The translations under genes and the position numbers were made by a program. A stretch of DNA of 64,000 bases from Chaetoderma sp. LZ-2023a (lineage: Eukaryota; Mollusca; Caudofoveata; Chaetodermatida; Chaetodermatidae): the NCBI GenBank assembly GCA_034401795.1, contig CM067367.1, forward strand, positions 85,764,079 to 85,828,078, written 5' to 3'. Positions 13,001 through 28,000 of the stretch are shown piece after piece (position 1 is the stretch's first letter; each line of letters begins with the position of its first letter). The notes beneath the pieces are model-generated. The model was not told the origin of the DNA. It saw nothing but the letters and a program-made list of their open reading frames with translations, and made no database searches.

Positions 13001-16000
13001 TAATCTTGTTGTACAGAGGGACATAATTATTAAAACCTTGCAGAAGCGTCAGTCTTAATCTTTTAACACTCAAACTGGTTAAAAATGGCTTCTGTAATGG
13101 TCTTGAGAAATGTCCATTTGCAGACCAAGAGAAGACTATTTTTTTTAATTTACAACTTGAATGACTGGCTCGATAACCGAACCAGTCATTCCAGTGGTAA
13201 ATTTTCAAAAATAGTCTTCTCTTGGTCTACAAATTGACATTTTCTTTGAGAAATTTGAAGTTTTCTTGAACAAATTTGAGGCTTAAGTGGTTAAAGGGTT
13301 AATAGTGTGCCTGGAGATGACTTGTTGTACAGCGCATGAAAAAGAGATTATATTTAAAATGCGGTACAGATGAATTCGGACAACTGAAAGTGATATCCTA
13401 AAACTCAGAATTGTATAATGTCAGAAAATCGAGTTGGTAAGTGTTTTGATTTAGTGAAAATTTAGGGAGGATTATATTACTTGAATGTGCAAAATTTCGT
13501 TTATAATTTAAGTATTCGGATGCAGTATACAAATGTAAAAACCTCTCCCAATAACTGCAAGCAAACGAAAAATTGTGAATCTCTAAGAATGAATCAAAAA
13601 CACAGATCACCCAGTTAAACATGTCTACAAAGCATGAAACTAGAGAAAATGACGATCCGCTTCATGGCGACGAACCATGGAGGAAAGGTACAATCCTGGG
13701 CTCACTGCTTTGCAGTACTGCTGACATTGCTGCACGCTGTGTCATGGGAAACATAGCTTTCCAGTCCTTCTGGAGGCTATGGATTCGTAGATCAAAGATT
13801 CACTTGATAAAGAGACACCAGCACAGGGAGCCTTGGAATTCGCCCTATTCGGAGTCGGAAAATACAAAGCCAGGTGAGGACGTCATTTCATAAATCTGCT
13901 AAGCGTGCTACAAGGTGACCTCAAGAAAGCAGGACTCGGTACACTCAAGTCAAGAATGGACCTGAGGAAGCTAAGGATTTCGGCTGAGGACAAGACACAG
14001 TGGGCAAAAGCGAAGAAGGACTATCTGCAGCGGTAGGATATGTTACTACTACTATAGCTGCAGAATACAGTAATCATCATACACATGTAGGTCAAAATAA
14101 AGTTAGAATGTCCTTGGACAAAAATGGACAGAAACAAAAGGGGAAGGGAAACAAGTTAACTCGTTGACCGTTACAAATGACAAATTCTTTGTCATGTAAG
14201 GAATACTCTGTGGAATATTTCGAGACAAATTTTAATGGGAGATGTTGCCGTCTATGACAACAACAGGTTTCAGTCAAATTTTAATTTTAAAATATCACCT
14301 GGGTCTATGAACCTTTGATTAATGATTTTTATCCATGGACATTCATTAGCATTTCAGGAATATTCATCGATTTATGAATTTTAGTTCTAGCGGGATATAC
14401 TGTTAAAATTTGACTAAAGGACGCAGTTTTTTCGGCAAATTACATGTTCTATAATCGAGAACATTCCTTGAGCACACTTTCTTAAAAAGTCAAAGATTAT
14501 ACCATGGAAATTGAACTAAATGTTACCATAGACAATTCGCGCCGCCTGACGACTATGTTTAATGTATACTCCAAAAACACCAAGCGGAAGTGAAATTATT
14601 AAATTGGGGCGCCTAAATATTGCTTATTCTTGAATAAATATCACTTATTACATCAAAATTAATCCAGAATTTGACATAAAATGGCGTCGAGAAAAGATAC
14701 ATGTATACATCACATGATTCTCCTTCAATCGCAAAAGATCTTTATTCTAATTAGAGCGAGTACTCAGATCTAAATATTCTGGACTCAGAAATTGCTATAT
14801 ATCATCATTGTGCAATAGGAACTGAATGTTCCCGTACCTGTTTGATAACCAACTCCCGTTAGCACATAAGATTACACAGCGCCTCCAATCGCAAAAGATC
14901 CAGATAACCAACTCCCGTTAGCGCATAGGATCACACAGCGCCTCCAAACGCAAAAGAGTCATTGCAAGTAGTGACCATCTGAATATTCCTGTACCCATTT
15001 GACAATCAACTCACGTTAGCGCATAAGATTACACAGCACCTCCAATCACAAAAGATCCAGATAACCAACTCCCGTTAGTGCATAAGATCACACAGCGCCT
15101 CCAAATGCAGAAGAGCCAGATAACCAACTCCCGTTAGCACATAAGATTACACAGTGCCTCCAATCACAAAAGATCCAGATAACCAACTCCCATTAGTGCA
15201 TAAGATCACACAGCGCCTCCAAACGCAGAAGAGCCATTACATTTTGTTTCTATCACGTGATTTCTATATTTTCAAGGAGACATTTTATGCCAAAATTAGA
15301 TTGATTTTGATGTAATAAACGATCTTTATTGAAGATACACGATATTTAGGCAGTCCTATTTAATAATTTCTCTTCCACCATGATAATTTTTAGTCATACA
15401 TTAAACTTAACGCTGAGTGATGGTAATTTTTGATACCAATTTTCAATTTTTTAAAGGTACGTTTTTCTAAATTTAACAGCGTCTTATACTTGAATACAAG
15501 TTTTTTGGGCGAATTTTGGTCAAATTTGGGACAGCGTCCTATATTCGAGGGCAGCCTTTAGTCGAGAAATCACGGTATGTATTAAATATACATGTTCATT
15601 TTCTACACATTCAAGTACTTTTCCAGGAACAGGGTTGTATGCCATGCACAAACATTGTAATAATGGGATTTATTGTACTACTTTCAGGTAGAGATTGTCA
15701 CTAATCAGCGTGATTAATTCCAATTGGGTCCATGCTACAGTATGTAGCTGGTAATTGTAATAATATTGTAATAATGGGACCTTAGCTTAGGGTTGGGCAA
15801 TATTGCTCAAGGCATGACGATATCGGTATCTCATTAAAATACTGCGGTATCGCGATATATCGTCATTTGGGTGTGGTGTGGAGTTAGGGTGTAAACATAG
15901 AATAACATGTATTTCAAATTGGTGGTGTCTGCAAGTTATTTTCATTAAATTTGCTGCATTGAAACCGTAAATTGAGATCGCCATGATTGCCATTTCCGCA

Positions 16001-19000
16001 TATTTAATACACGAAATTCCACACTTTGACACCCTTCAATATACAGTTTAAAGCAACGAATGTAATGCAACTAACCGTATTCATCACAAATAAGAAAAAT
16101 AAAGGATTTTCTTCTGTTCTTGTGTTGTATTTTGTGTTATCTTTACCTCACGACAACTGTCAAAAGATTGAGCAAGGAATACGCATTAACTTCATTGCGC
16201 AGAAAGGAATTCCGCAGAGCGAAATCTGATTGGCCACCGTATCATACTTGAGCCAATCAGAATTCACACTGCAGAATTCCGACAGCTGTTATCACGCCCG
16301 CCGCTAGCGTAGACGATGCAAATTAATAAAATAACACTGCATGATTTTGAATGAGAAGCAGCGTGAACACTGGAAACAATTATATCAGATTTTATTTGGT
16401 CTGTAATATTTATACTAATTTGCCGCATTGTAGACCGATTCAAATTTGCTCACTACTTAGCGGGTTTATCCATTGATCTCAAGGCATAGCCGGGATGTGT
16501 GAAATTAACCCAGTTAACTCTGCAGCCAAGACTGCCACAACAGGTAGAAGACTGGACATAATTAGGCCTAAATTCTTTATTTTAAGGATGTTTCTCACTT
16601 AGAATAAATCCGTAGTGTTATATGTGGAATGAATTTTGATCTGATTCGTATAAAAATGCTAAATATATTGTATAAAGTTACATAAAAATGTATAACGGTA
16701 AAGCAAGAGATTAACTTCCCCCTCACCCACCGTTCCAAGGTGTGGTATTGATAAGGGATTAAGTGTGTGTGGTTTCCTGTCGACCTCAAAAGTTTTAAAG
16801 TTTAAATCTTTCACGGTCAGAAGAATGGTTAACCATGCAGATCAATGACTAATAGATAAATAGCTTGACCTTTAGTAATAACGTCATCAGAATGGAATGT
16901 GGGTAGTGCAAGCGGTATTCCCCACTAACTAATACTCAGAATGAGGCAAGAAAAAACATGGCGTTGTCTATTTATGTAATTATGAAAAATGAACAACAAA
17001 GGATTATTTTGTACTTTAAATCATTTTATTAGCGCAAACAAACCATGAATTAAATGAACGCAGATTATTTTGAAGTTTATTAAGTTTTTATTACCTTAGA
17101 CAAAGACTGGATTATTACTTAAAGACTATTACTGGACCGAATTGAGGTAAGAGTATGACATTTCTAACTTAGTTATTTATATTATGCGGACGATATTCGG
17201 TATCGGTATTCGGTATATCGCGATATTGACGATAAGATCGAAAAATCGCCCAACCCTACCCTAAAAAAGGAGAACCCCGGACCCTCTGGCTCTATACTAC
17301 TTTATATGGGCCAATTTCTTAAAGAGGGACAAGATTGAATACCAATCATATTCCAGCCAGGTAGATTAATTACTTTACTTACATGTATATGTGTAATCCT
17401 TTATGCTGCAAAGCTGTAGGAGAGGTATTCCAAGCTACATGTACAAGAAAAAATATGTATTATTTTGTTTACTGGTTATTTCTTTCAAAAATCATCAAAA
17501 TGTGCAGATTTTTCATGAAATCATGCGGCCATTCTAAATATCTATGTTTTTTCAATATGCCCAGTATAATATCTTTATGATTTTTTGTGGACTGCATATG
17601 CTCCATTCATGGAAAAACATCTTGCAATTCATCAGAAATATAACAGAAATGTTTGTTATACAATGTATTTTTCAAATATATTATACATGATGTCCAACAA
17701 CCATTTTCGTTTCAAATATTTTAAAATATTTAGATCCATAAAGAAATATGAAAACTTAAAAAGGTGCATATTCACACTAGAATGATTGAAAATAAAATTG
17801 TTAAAATTGCATACTTTTATAAGCTTAAATTATGTGCTCCCTTCATCAAATAGATTATTTATTAAAACCAAAGTTATCTTTCTTTCTTATTAAACTCGCA
17901 AACACCTACGCACCATCACTGGACACTGATGGCCAGACAGCATAATTTCCAACGACGCACTCTACAAGATGTGTAATACGTTGCCGCTGGCTGTAAAAGT
18001 CACCCACTGACGCCCAGCAAAGATGGTCAATGTTTGCCTGTGTGCTAAGGATGCCGGAACAAACACCAGCACAGAGAGCCCGGGAGTTCGCCCAACTCGG
18101 AGCCAGCAAATACACAGCGAGGAGAGGACGTCATTGCATAAATCTGCTAAGCGTGCTATGGGGTAACCTCCAGAAAGCAGGACTCGGTACACTCAAGTCA
18201 AGAATGGACCTGAGGAAGCTAAAGATTTCGGCTGAGGACAAGGCACAGTGGGCAAAAGCAAAGAAGGACTGATTGCAGCTGTAGGATGGTTCTACTACTG
18301 CAGCCATCATCATGTCTTTCATTGTTGTTGCCTAAAAGATAACGGTCTTACCCTTTTTGGAGACATACTGTGATTTGTCGAAAATCTAGATAGTCTGTGT
18401 CATTGGGCTAATACATGTAGCATTGCTACTTAGTGTCACTCCGCTAACAATGGTATTTAAGCCAATAGCAGGGTTTACATACATGTACATGTACTGTCTG
18501 ATAGATTTTTAAAATGCGTTATTTATTATCACAATCAGCCCACAGATGTTTTACTTCATATTGTATTATCAGAAAGCGTATAAATGGACCATTATCCAAA
18601 AATAGGCAAAACTAAATTTGCTAGTCATATCAGCACACGTACATGTATGTACATGTAATGGATGACATTTACAAGATTAGATGTGACAGAAAACTTATGA
18701 CAGGGTGATATGTAGAAATATACATTTAGTATAACTGATTCTACTCAATATTGTTGAGCATTTACATGTATAAATATTAAGATGGTAGTTAAACATAATG
18801 TTAGGTTCAACATGATGAAGGGTTTTGAGTAAAAGAATTGAATGGCAAAATGTATCCACAGCTTATTGTGTTTCATTTAATATTCCAAAAAGTTATGTAG
18901 ATCAATGACAAAATGATGCTACGCTAATTTACTGGCTGGCAAGAATGATTTACGCTACTAGACCTTACAATAAGTCTAATAGGCTTTCCAGTCAGATAAT

Positions 19001-22000
19001 TCTCAAGCTGCTCAACTGTATATGTTATACTTTACATTATAGCCTACACAGATTAGACAAAGTTTCTTAGTGTTAAGAAAGATGTAGTTGATGATTTTAA
19101 TAACTTATTATTACTAATTAATTTATTTTGATGTGTTATTCTACCTTAGCATGACAAATCATTAACATTTGAATATATGTATATGGACTTTAGGACCAAT
19201 ATTCGGGTTATTTTCATGACAATTCACAGAAAATTAGAATTAAGATAGTGGTTTTCATTAAGTACTACGTTTGTCATCCAGTTCACCATATACTAACACT
19301 TTTTTGCCAACCAGTCCATCATTTACATGTATGTGCTGTTATTTAGTGCAAACATTATCAGAAGCTAGAAATAAAAAATGTCCAGATGGATTAAAGTTAA
19401 TTTGCGTAGATAATCTTACGGTTAAGATCATCTTATGTCATTGATCTACTTAGCTTAACATCATCTTATGTCATTGATCTACTGAGCTTAACATCATCTT
19501 ATGTCATTGATCTACTTAGCTTAACATCATCTTATGTCATTGATCTACTTAGCTTAACATCATCTTATGTCATTGATCTACTTAGCTTAACATCATCTTA
19601 TGTCATTGATCTACTTAGCTTAACATCATCTTATGTCATTGATCTACTTAGCTTAACATCATCTTATGGCATTGATCTACTTAGCTTAACATCATCTTAT
19701 GTCATTGATCTACTTAGCTTAACATCATCTTATGGCATTGATCTACTTAGCTTAACATCATCGTATGTCATTGATCTACTTAGCTTAACATCATCTTATG
19801 GCATTGATCTACTTAGCTTAACATCATCTTATGTCATTGATCTACTTAGCTTAACATCATCTTATGTCATTGATCTACTTAGCTTAACATCATCTTATGT
19901 CATTGATCTACTGAGCTTAACATCATCTTATGTCATTGATCTACTTAGCTTAACATCATCTTATTGCATTGATCTACTTAGCTTAACATCATCTTATGGC
20001 ATTGATCTACTTAGCTTAACATCATCTTATGGCATTGATCTACTTAGCTTAACATCATCTTATGGCATTGATCTACTTAGCTTAACATCATTTTATGCCA
20101 TTGATCTACTTAGCTTAACATCATTTTATGCCATTGATATACCTAACTTGTAGTAACGACGCAACTGTGTGACAACAGCACTGTGGTTCAATGGCACCAT
20201 GGTCGTTTTGGGAATCAAGTTTGCTAAGACGTAATAACGCCTTAGGAATCACAGTACATGTATGTCTCCAAAAGGGGAATTTTCTTTTATTGTTATTGTT
20301 ACATTAAATTTATTATTTTTTTAATTTTAAACTGATGCAGACTATATTTAAAAGAAGAACACATTGTAATCACTTGTCAAATATTTTTTCCCCTCCGTTA
20401 CATTTTGACCTATTTGAATGGTTTGGCTTACTGTTATTTATTCTCTTACGAAGCAATGCACAGAACCCAAACTTTCCTAGTATGAAGGCAATGCATCAAG
20501 TTATTATTGAATTATGGGTTTTAGCAGTCAACTTACATTGTATGTTCTATTACTTGTTTCCGGTATATTAGTTCTCTACCAAACTGCAAAAATGGGTGTA
20601 TCTTTTTTAATTTTTCCCCAGAAATTAAAAAACCCCACAAGAACAAACATTGTATGTTTGACAATTTTTATACCCCGCCAAATTTTTCGTATTATGCAAT
20701 GGCGCTCTCCGGGCAGGAGTGGCAGAGTGGTTTTCGGATGATAACTCAGTTACTGTTCATCGGATCGCATTGAAACTTCATAGAGTGGTTGGACTAGGCC
20801 TGGGGAAGAAGCCTATCGAAATCGACGAAGATCCAAAATCCAAGATGGCCGCCAGCCACCGGTGGCCATCTTGAAAATTGGTTTCTGGATGATAACTCTG
20901 TTACCGTTTATTGGATCGCTTTGAAACTTTATAGAGTGGTTGGACTAGGTCTGGGGAAGAAACCTATCAAAATCGATGATGATCCGAAATCCAAGATGGC
21001 CACCAGCCATGGGTGGCCATCTTGAAAATTGGTTTCCGGATGATAACGCTGTTATCGTTTATCAGATCGCTATGAAACTTCATAAGGTGGTTGTTGTAGG
21101 TCTGGAGAAAAAAGATTTGGCGGGGTATTATGCAATGGCGCTGTCCGGGCAGGCGGGCGTGCGGGCGGCAGAGTGGTTTCCGGATGATAACTCAGTTACT
21201 GTTTGTCGGCTCGCATTGAAACTTCATAGAGTGGTTGGACTAGACCTGGGGAAGAAGCCTATCAAAATTGACGATGATCCGAACTCCAAGATGGCCGCGA
21301 GCCACGGGGTGCCATCGTGAAAGTTGGTGTCTGGATGATATTTCCATTAACATTTATCGGATCACTTCCTAGGGTCGTTGGAATACACATGTATGTCTGG
21401 TGAAGAAACTAATCAAAACTTACGATTTCCGAAATCCAATATGACTGCCAGTCAGCGGCAGCCATCTTGAAAATTGGTTTTCGGATGATACCTCATTGAC
21501 CGTTTAACGGATCGCTTTGACACTTCATAAGGATGACTGGTCTGATGGGTCCGAGGAAGAAATAAATATTTTCTGAAAGCTCTCATACATTGGTTTGTCA
21601 TCAGGGCGGGGTATTATGCGCCGTTTGCGGAGCTCTTTGTAACAATGGTATATCTACTTTGATCACAAATGATAAAAGTAAACATTTATGTCACAATAAA
21701 ATCCACAAGTCTATAAAATGAAAATTACATTCATTATTAAAATTTCAGCATTAGTATAAAATGAACATGGATAAGAAATAAATCTGAAAACTTGTAGCTT
21801 TGACAGTTTGCTTTAAGATTCATGAACATATTTTGTATTGAAATCTGTTATGATCGAGTATATGAGAGAAACTTCAATTTTTTGCTGTGCTAAATTAATA
21901 AGAAGTAGAAATGTTCACTTTAAATATGTGATACCTTAGGAAAATGTTTATTGTTGAGTGAGGTGATGTGGCTATGACATCATACAACGCATGTTGAATG

Positions 22001-25000
22001 TTTTTCTTGCTTTCATCGTGCAAAAACTATTGCAAAACAGTTGTGAGATGCATTTTAAATAAGCATTTTCTCTTTAACTGTCTGACTGCTGCAAGCCACC
22101 AGACTATAATTTTAACCAGCAATAACTCTGGACATGCTGAATATTTTGAAAACAATTGACTGAAAGTTGTTGGTGGCTATGATAGCCACCAACAACTTTC
22201 AGTCAAATTGTTTTCAAAATATTCAGTACATATCCATAGTTAAACCACATGGAAAATGTAGTCTGTCGTGTCTGGAGAAGTTCAGCAGGCAGACAGCTAC
22301 GTGTACATGTACATGTTGTACAGCTAAAACCGTTGTTAGGACTACATGTATATAAACTATATTGGCGGAAATATTGAAGAATCTTTGGTAGCAAAGCCGC
22401 TTTTTCTAATTTCTCTGATGTCACTGATTCGGAAATCAAGTTCTGGACATAAATTATCGATGTGATAGAATAGGCATATATCAGTCACATGTCTGGACAC
22501 TTGCAACTTTCGAATGAACACGGTCACAAACTGATACTGTGCACAGCTAATTTTGCTGTACATAAAGTTTCCTATATGAAGACAAGATTCTAAATAGTTA
22601 TTTATATAAATCCCAATATATCTGTACGTGCTTATATACATTTCTTAGCGAACCTAAAAACTTCCTGAAATATTATAATGTTAATATAACTGATGGCAGT
22701 GGTTTCTGGCTGGTACTGTACCTTGAAATTTAGATTCTGTGAATTGACCTTCCAAAGGCCGAAATCGATTTCATTACTGAGCGTAAAATGTGTGCGGAGT
22801 TTAGCAAGAAATGTATCCCTCTGGTGTTGTGATCAGCACATATTAATATGGTGTACAAGTTAACCCTTTAACTCTTAAATTTGTTCAAGAAAATTTCAAT
22901 TTTTCATTCAAAATGTCCATTTGCAGGCCAAGAGAAGACTATTTTTGACAATTTACAGCTGGAATGACTGGCTTGGGTATCGGGCCAGTCATTGCAGTGA
23001 TAAATAAAAAAAAATAGTGTTCTCTTCGTCTGCAAATGGACATTTCTCAAGGTAACTGCAGAGGCCATTTTTGGCCGATTTGATGGTTAAAGGGGGTAAG
23101 TTGCTCATATTTCTGGTATTTACGAATTTTGTCGGATATATCTGTCATGTCTGTAAGCATACACGTAGGTGTAGGAACAAGGTATGTGTGTGGAAATGTC
23201 CCCCCCCCCCCCATATTTCCCCCCCATCCAAATTTTATTCACAATGCACCCACCCCCACTCCCACTCACCACCCAGTTCAAAGTATGTTCCTACATGCCT
23301 GTATATCTATGGTATATATGTATGTATATACTGAGTGTGTTAACTGATGCATAGATTCTAATCTAATCTGTTGATTCTAAATTTTATGGGACAATTTATT
23401 GTTTTGAGCCTTTTAACTCTGAGATCTCGGAGTCAAACTAACCCAATGCAAAAGGCATGTAAAAGGTTCAATATTTTGAAACTAATTTGACTGAAAACTG
23501 TTGCTGCCCTTAGGCAGCAGCGGTTTCCAATCAAATAAGTTTCGTAATATTCTACAGAATGTTTTTACATGATGAAGAATTTGTCATATTTGGTATGATG
23601 GCTGAAAAGTGTTAATCCATCCCTCTATGTATACGCCTAACTGCGTCTATATATATATATACAAAAAATCATGTGACTTATGAAATTTGATAAATTAACA
23701 GGTTAAACAACTTGGTGTAAAGTAGATTGTTAAACGTTATTATTTACAATCTAGATGCATCTTTTTCTAAATAATGGCACTATAATTTAATAATTGCATA
23801 ATATATTGATTCAGATTTAGAAAGTTTTATATTTATCTCTAGCTATGCCCAGCCCACTTGTAACTAAGCTCCACCCATGTTTTACGTGTGTCGGAACTAA
23901 TCTGAAACCTTGACGACTGAATTCCCCACACATATGTCAGGGCCACTTAATACAGGTATGTCAGTATCGTGTTGAATATTTTGAAACCAATTTCACTATG
24001 GCAGCAACAGCTTCCAGTCAAATTAGTTTCAAACCATTCAACAGAATGTTTATGTACGTGTATCTATATTAAATTGTAAATTTGAGTGTATATTTTGATT
24101 GTGACATCAACTTGTAACATATTTGATTATGATGTCAGGTACTTGAGTGACCGGTCGGATCTTGCTATTATCATGAATATGTAACAGAAACAATAGATTC
24201 CAGTCCATGCAAATAAAATTTAAATATTCTTGTAATGTGTACCTGCATGGAAGGATGCATTGTAATGGAACGAATCCGATCTGTCACTCAAGTACATATG
24301 ATGTCATAATCAATTATGTCACATGTAGGTTAACTTCACAATCATGAATTTTTATAGAAATTCTCTGTCATGAAGCTGGAATAGTCTGTCAAGGGTACAA
24401 ATTATATATCTTTGATGGATTTATTATTTAATAAAAATTCTGTTAAAACCTTTGAAACTAATTTGACTGGGTCCTTTTGCCGCCATATAGGCAGCAACAG
24501 CACCCGGTCAAATTAGTTTCAAAATTTTCAACAGCTTACATGTGTACACCTTGATATTGCAATTCAACCTGTTCGATCGATCCCAACACGGGCAAAATGT
24601 GGGCGGAGTTTAACTAGAAATGGGTGTGGCATAGCTAGAAATGGATTCCTCTATTGAGATTGTGAATGTTTTAGAAAGCTTAGTGATATCATATGTTACA
24701 GTTTAGAGGTGTGATACATGTAATTTAACCCGTTCAGGGCTTAAGCCGGCCAAAACCGGCCTCTGCAGTGGGCTTGAGGACTGTCCCTTTTCAGGCCAAA
24801 AGAATGTTATTTTTGAAAATTTACCAGGAATGACTGGCTCGGTTGAACCAAGCCAGTCATTCTAATGATAAATTTTCAAAAATAGTCTTCTCTTGGTCTG
24901 CAAAGTGACATTCAATAATAAAATATTTGAACAAATGTAGCCATTAAAGAGTTAATAAAATTACTGTACAATGGAGAATAATGATTCTGATTCGTCCAGT

Positions 25001-28000
25001 GATTGGGAATATAATAGTTACATAGGTAGGTACATTGTGTATTCCCTGGTCACTTAACCCATATATCATTCTGTATAATCCTGGAAGCTGGCTGGTTGGT
25101 TTATCCATTTATTGGTCAAGCCAGCCAATGTTGGCTTTTGCAGTACTGGTATTAATGAGTGTCAGTTTGCAGACCCGGTATAATTTTAGGTAAATTGACC
25201 ATTTTGATGACTGGCTTGATAATACCAGTCATCCGTGACAGCTGTAAAGTACATGTATCTTAAAATATTTTTAATGAGTATATACCGCTTGTTAATGTGG
25301 TTCACTACATATACAATGTAGAAAAAATTTCAATTGGGTTTTTTTTACAAATCTTGACCATTGCAGCGTGACGTCATCACTTTATCCTATCATTAACGCT
25401 TTCATGGTAAAGCCTGCCAAAATCACCCTTGCAAATGGAATTGAAGAGTGGCCGTTTGCCGGCCAAGAAAATATATATTTGTTAATTTACAACTTGGATG
25501 ACTGGCTTGATAACCGAGCCAGTCGATCCAGTCAAGATTCAGGAAAGTGTTAAGTACAATGTTCAAGAAAATATCTACATTGTATTTTGCCATCGAGAAA
25601 GAGAAAACTTTTTTGGAAAATTTGCCAATGGAATGACTGACTTGGTTATTGGGCCATTTATTCCAGTGGTCAATTTTCAAAAATAGTATTCTGCTGGCCT
25701 GCAAATTGACATTTCTTGAGATCACTGCTATCAGATGAAGGGTATGAAAAGCTAATGGACCCTTCCATTTTTAGTTCTGCCCCGCCCATCTCTATCTAAG
25801 CACTACCCACACCTCGCTCATGTTGGGATCGATCGATCTCTGAACTTCCTGACTTTAAATTTCCAGAAAACTATACAGGTAAGCTGTTGAATATTTTGAA
25901 ACTAATTTGACTGGATGCTGTCCAGCACCAGTCAAATTAGTATCAAAATATTCAACAGCATGCTTTACTAAATAGCTAGTAAAACGTGGGTAGCCACAGT
26001 CACTAGTGATTGATACCAGATGCTGTTCTCGAGTTGAGAACGAAGTCGGATGCATTGCACTGATTTAGTGGTCTCTACATGTATTTATAGGCTATTGGGT
26101 ATGGCTTGGGCATTTACCACTGAGCATGTACACACATGCTCATTGAGGATGTTTTCTTGGGTAACCCAAACAAATACCCAATTTATTCGGGTATTAGCTG
26201 CTGCACATGTGCAGTGTTTGTTGTATATTTGGGTATACCCGAATTTATACCCAAAACCAGTTTTGAGTATTTTTGGGCCTCTGCATCTTAAATGTAGTGC
26301 GCATCTGTGATCAAAAAGTGTTATTTTTAGGATGGACCTGGTCATACCAGGGCAGAATACCCAATTCAGTTGTTTTGAGGTGTTTTTTAACATGTTGCAC
26401 ATGCGTGAGCGCATATGCCAGTTATGTGGTATGTCTTTAGTGAACTCAATTGTTGAGTTATTTGTGCAAATGTGCACTTTCTATAAAATGGGTGCCAAAA
26501 CTCAGTTATGATCACAAGAGGAAAACATCCGTTTGTTGGTGAAGCCTGAGTAGGCTTATTTGGTGAGAGAATTGCCAAAAATAAATATGGAGGCGACATG
26601 GACAAAAAATAGTTTCTGTCCTACCGAGATCCGGCTTATGGCGTTTCGTTCCGCATTCAAAAACTCATCAGAGGATTTGAGGCACAAAAGGGTGCTTTTG
26701 GTGTTTCTTATATTGGACAGGATAGTCAGCATTAAAATCTACCCGTCTGTGTCATGGAACATGTTTCGTTATGCACGTTTCAAAAGGGAGCGTCAATGCA
26801 TACACCCAAACCCTCCAAGAACCGCATAGTGGATCCATCAAACTCCACATTATGGAACTTCTCGGTCCACCATTATTAGATGAGGGCTCCCATATCCCCT
26901 ACACACATTTTAATTGCTGTTTTATTAAATACATGTGTGGTAGAGACGACATACAATTTGTACAATGTGTCACTCCGACTATTAAGAGTTAAAGATGAGC
27001 CGTATAGAATCATTTATGACATAATGATTATGACATTATCCTACACGCGCTTAGCTAATTATGACATCATATGACATCATTACTCGGGAAGGACCATTAA
27101 AATTCCTCGTAAAAGGAAAACTTGTCTTCTGATTGAATGCTTTATAACTATGCATGTGCACATGTAGTGTTCTAAATGTATTTACATATAACTGTACTAC
27201 ATGTATGTATATTTTCAGGAGATGAAACTAAGACACTCGACAATGACATTTTGGCTGAATCTGATGAAATTGGTTCTTCATTTGACCATCAGATGGCGCT
27301 ATATGAGGTACATATATAACAATATGGTGAACAACTGACATCTAAATACTGGCTGCCACTCCAGCATGTCCGGGAGATCAATAAAATGATTCTGTACCTT
27401 TTGTTCCCGGGTGATCAATGTTTAAGTGCGCGTAGCAACTCAATAAATCGCCATGTCCCTTTACATGTACAGTCAGCCAATCCACTACAAAAGCTTATTC
27501 TGGCCTGTATCTTTAAAACTACTGTTCTGATTCCGCTAGAAGTGTAACAAGATGAAGGAATTTTCCAAAACCAGCTGCTGCAGTTGTCTTTTGAATGTCT
27601 GTATGCAGGCCAAGAGGAGAGTATTTTATTTAAATTTACCACTGATAAATAACTTGCTCAAGTGGTAAACTTTCAAAAACACTTCTCTTGGCTTCATGCA
27701 AATGGATATGTCTCTAGCATTTAAGAAAATATCAATTTTCTTAACCAAACAATGTTAAATGACATGTATTGAAATTGTAACATACTTCTGCATAATAGAT
27801 CCTTGATACTTGCATTGTAGGATGATCTCCATGAACAAGGCAGATTGTCGCATATTCTCTCTCGTATTAAGAACTATCAGGCAGGACTGGCACCGGATCC
27901 AAATGCCAATGACAAGCTGCCACAGAAAGAGGTATGTATGAATAGTGACTATGCATAAGAAGTCATCAAGCAGATACTCAGAAAGGGGCAAATTAACCCT

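Noticed and set aside
26560-26829. 89-aa plus-strand ORF as a possible extra KCC exon or small gene
   Set aside because: No splice sites in the right phase, no hydrophobic or family signature, and no similarity I recognise.
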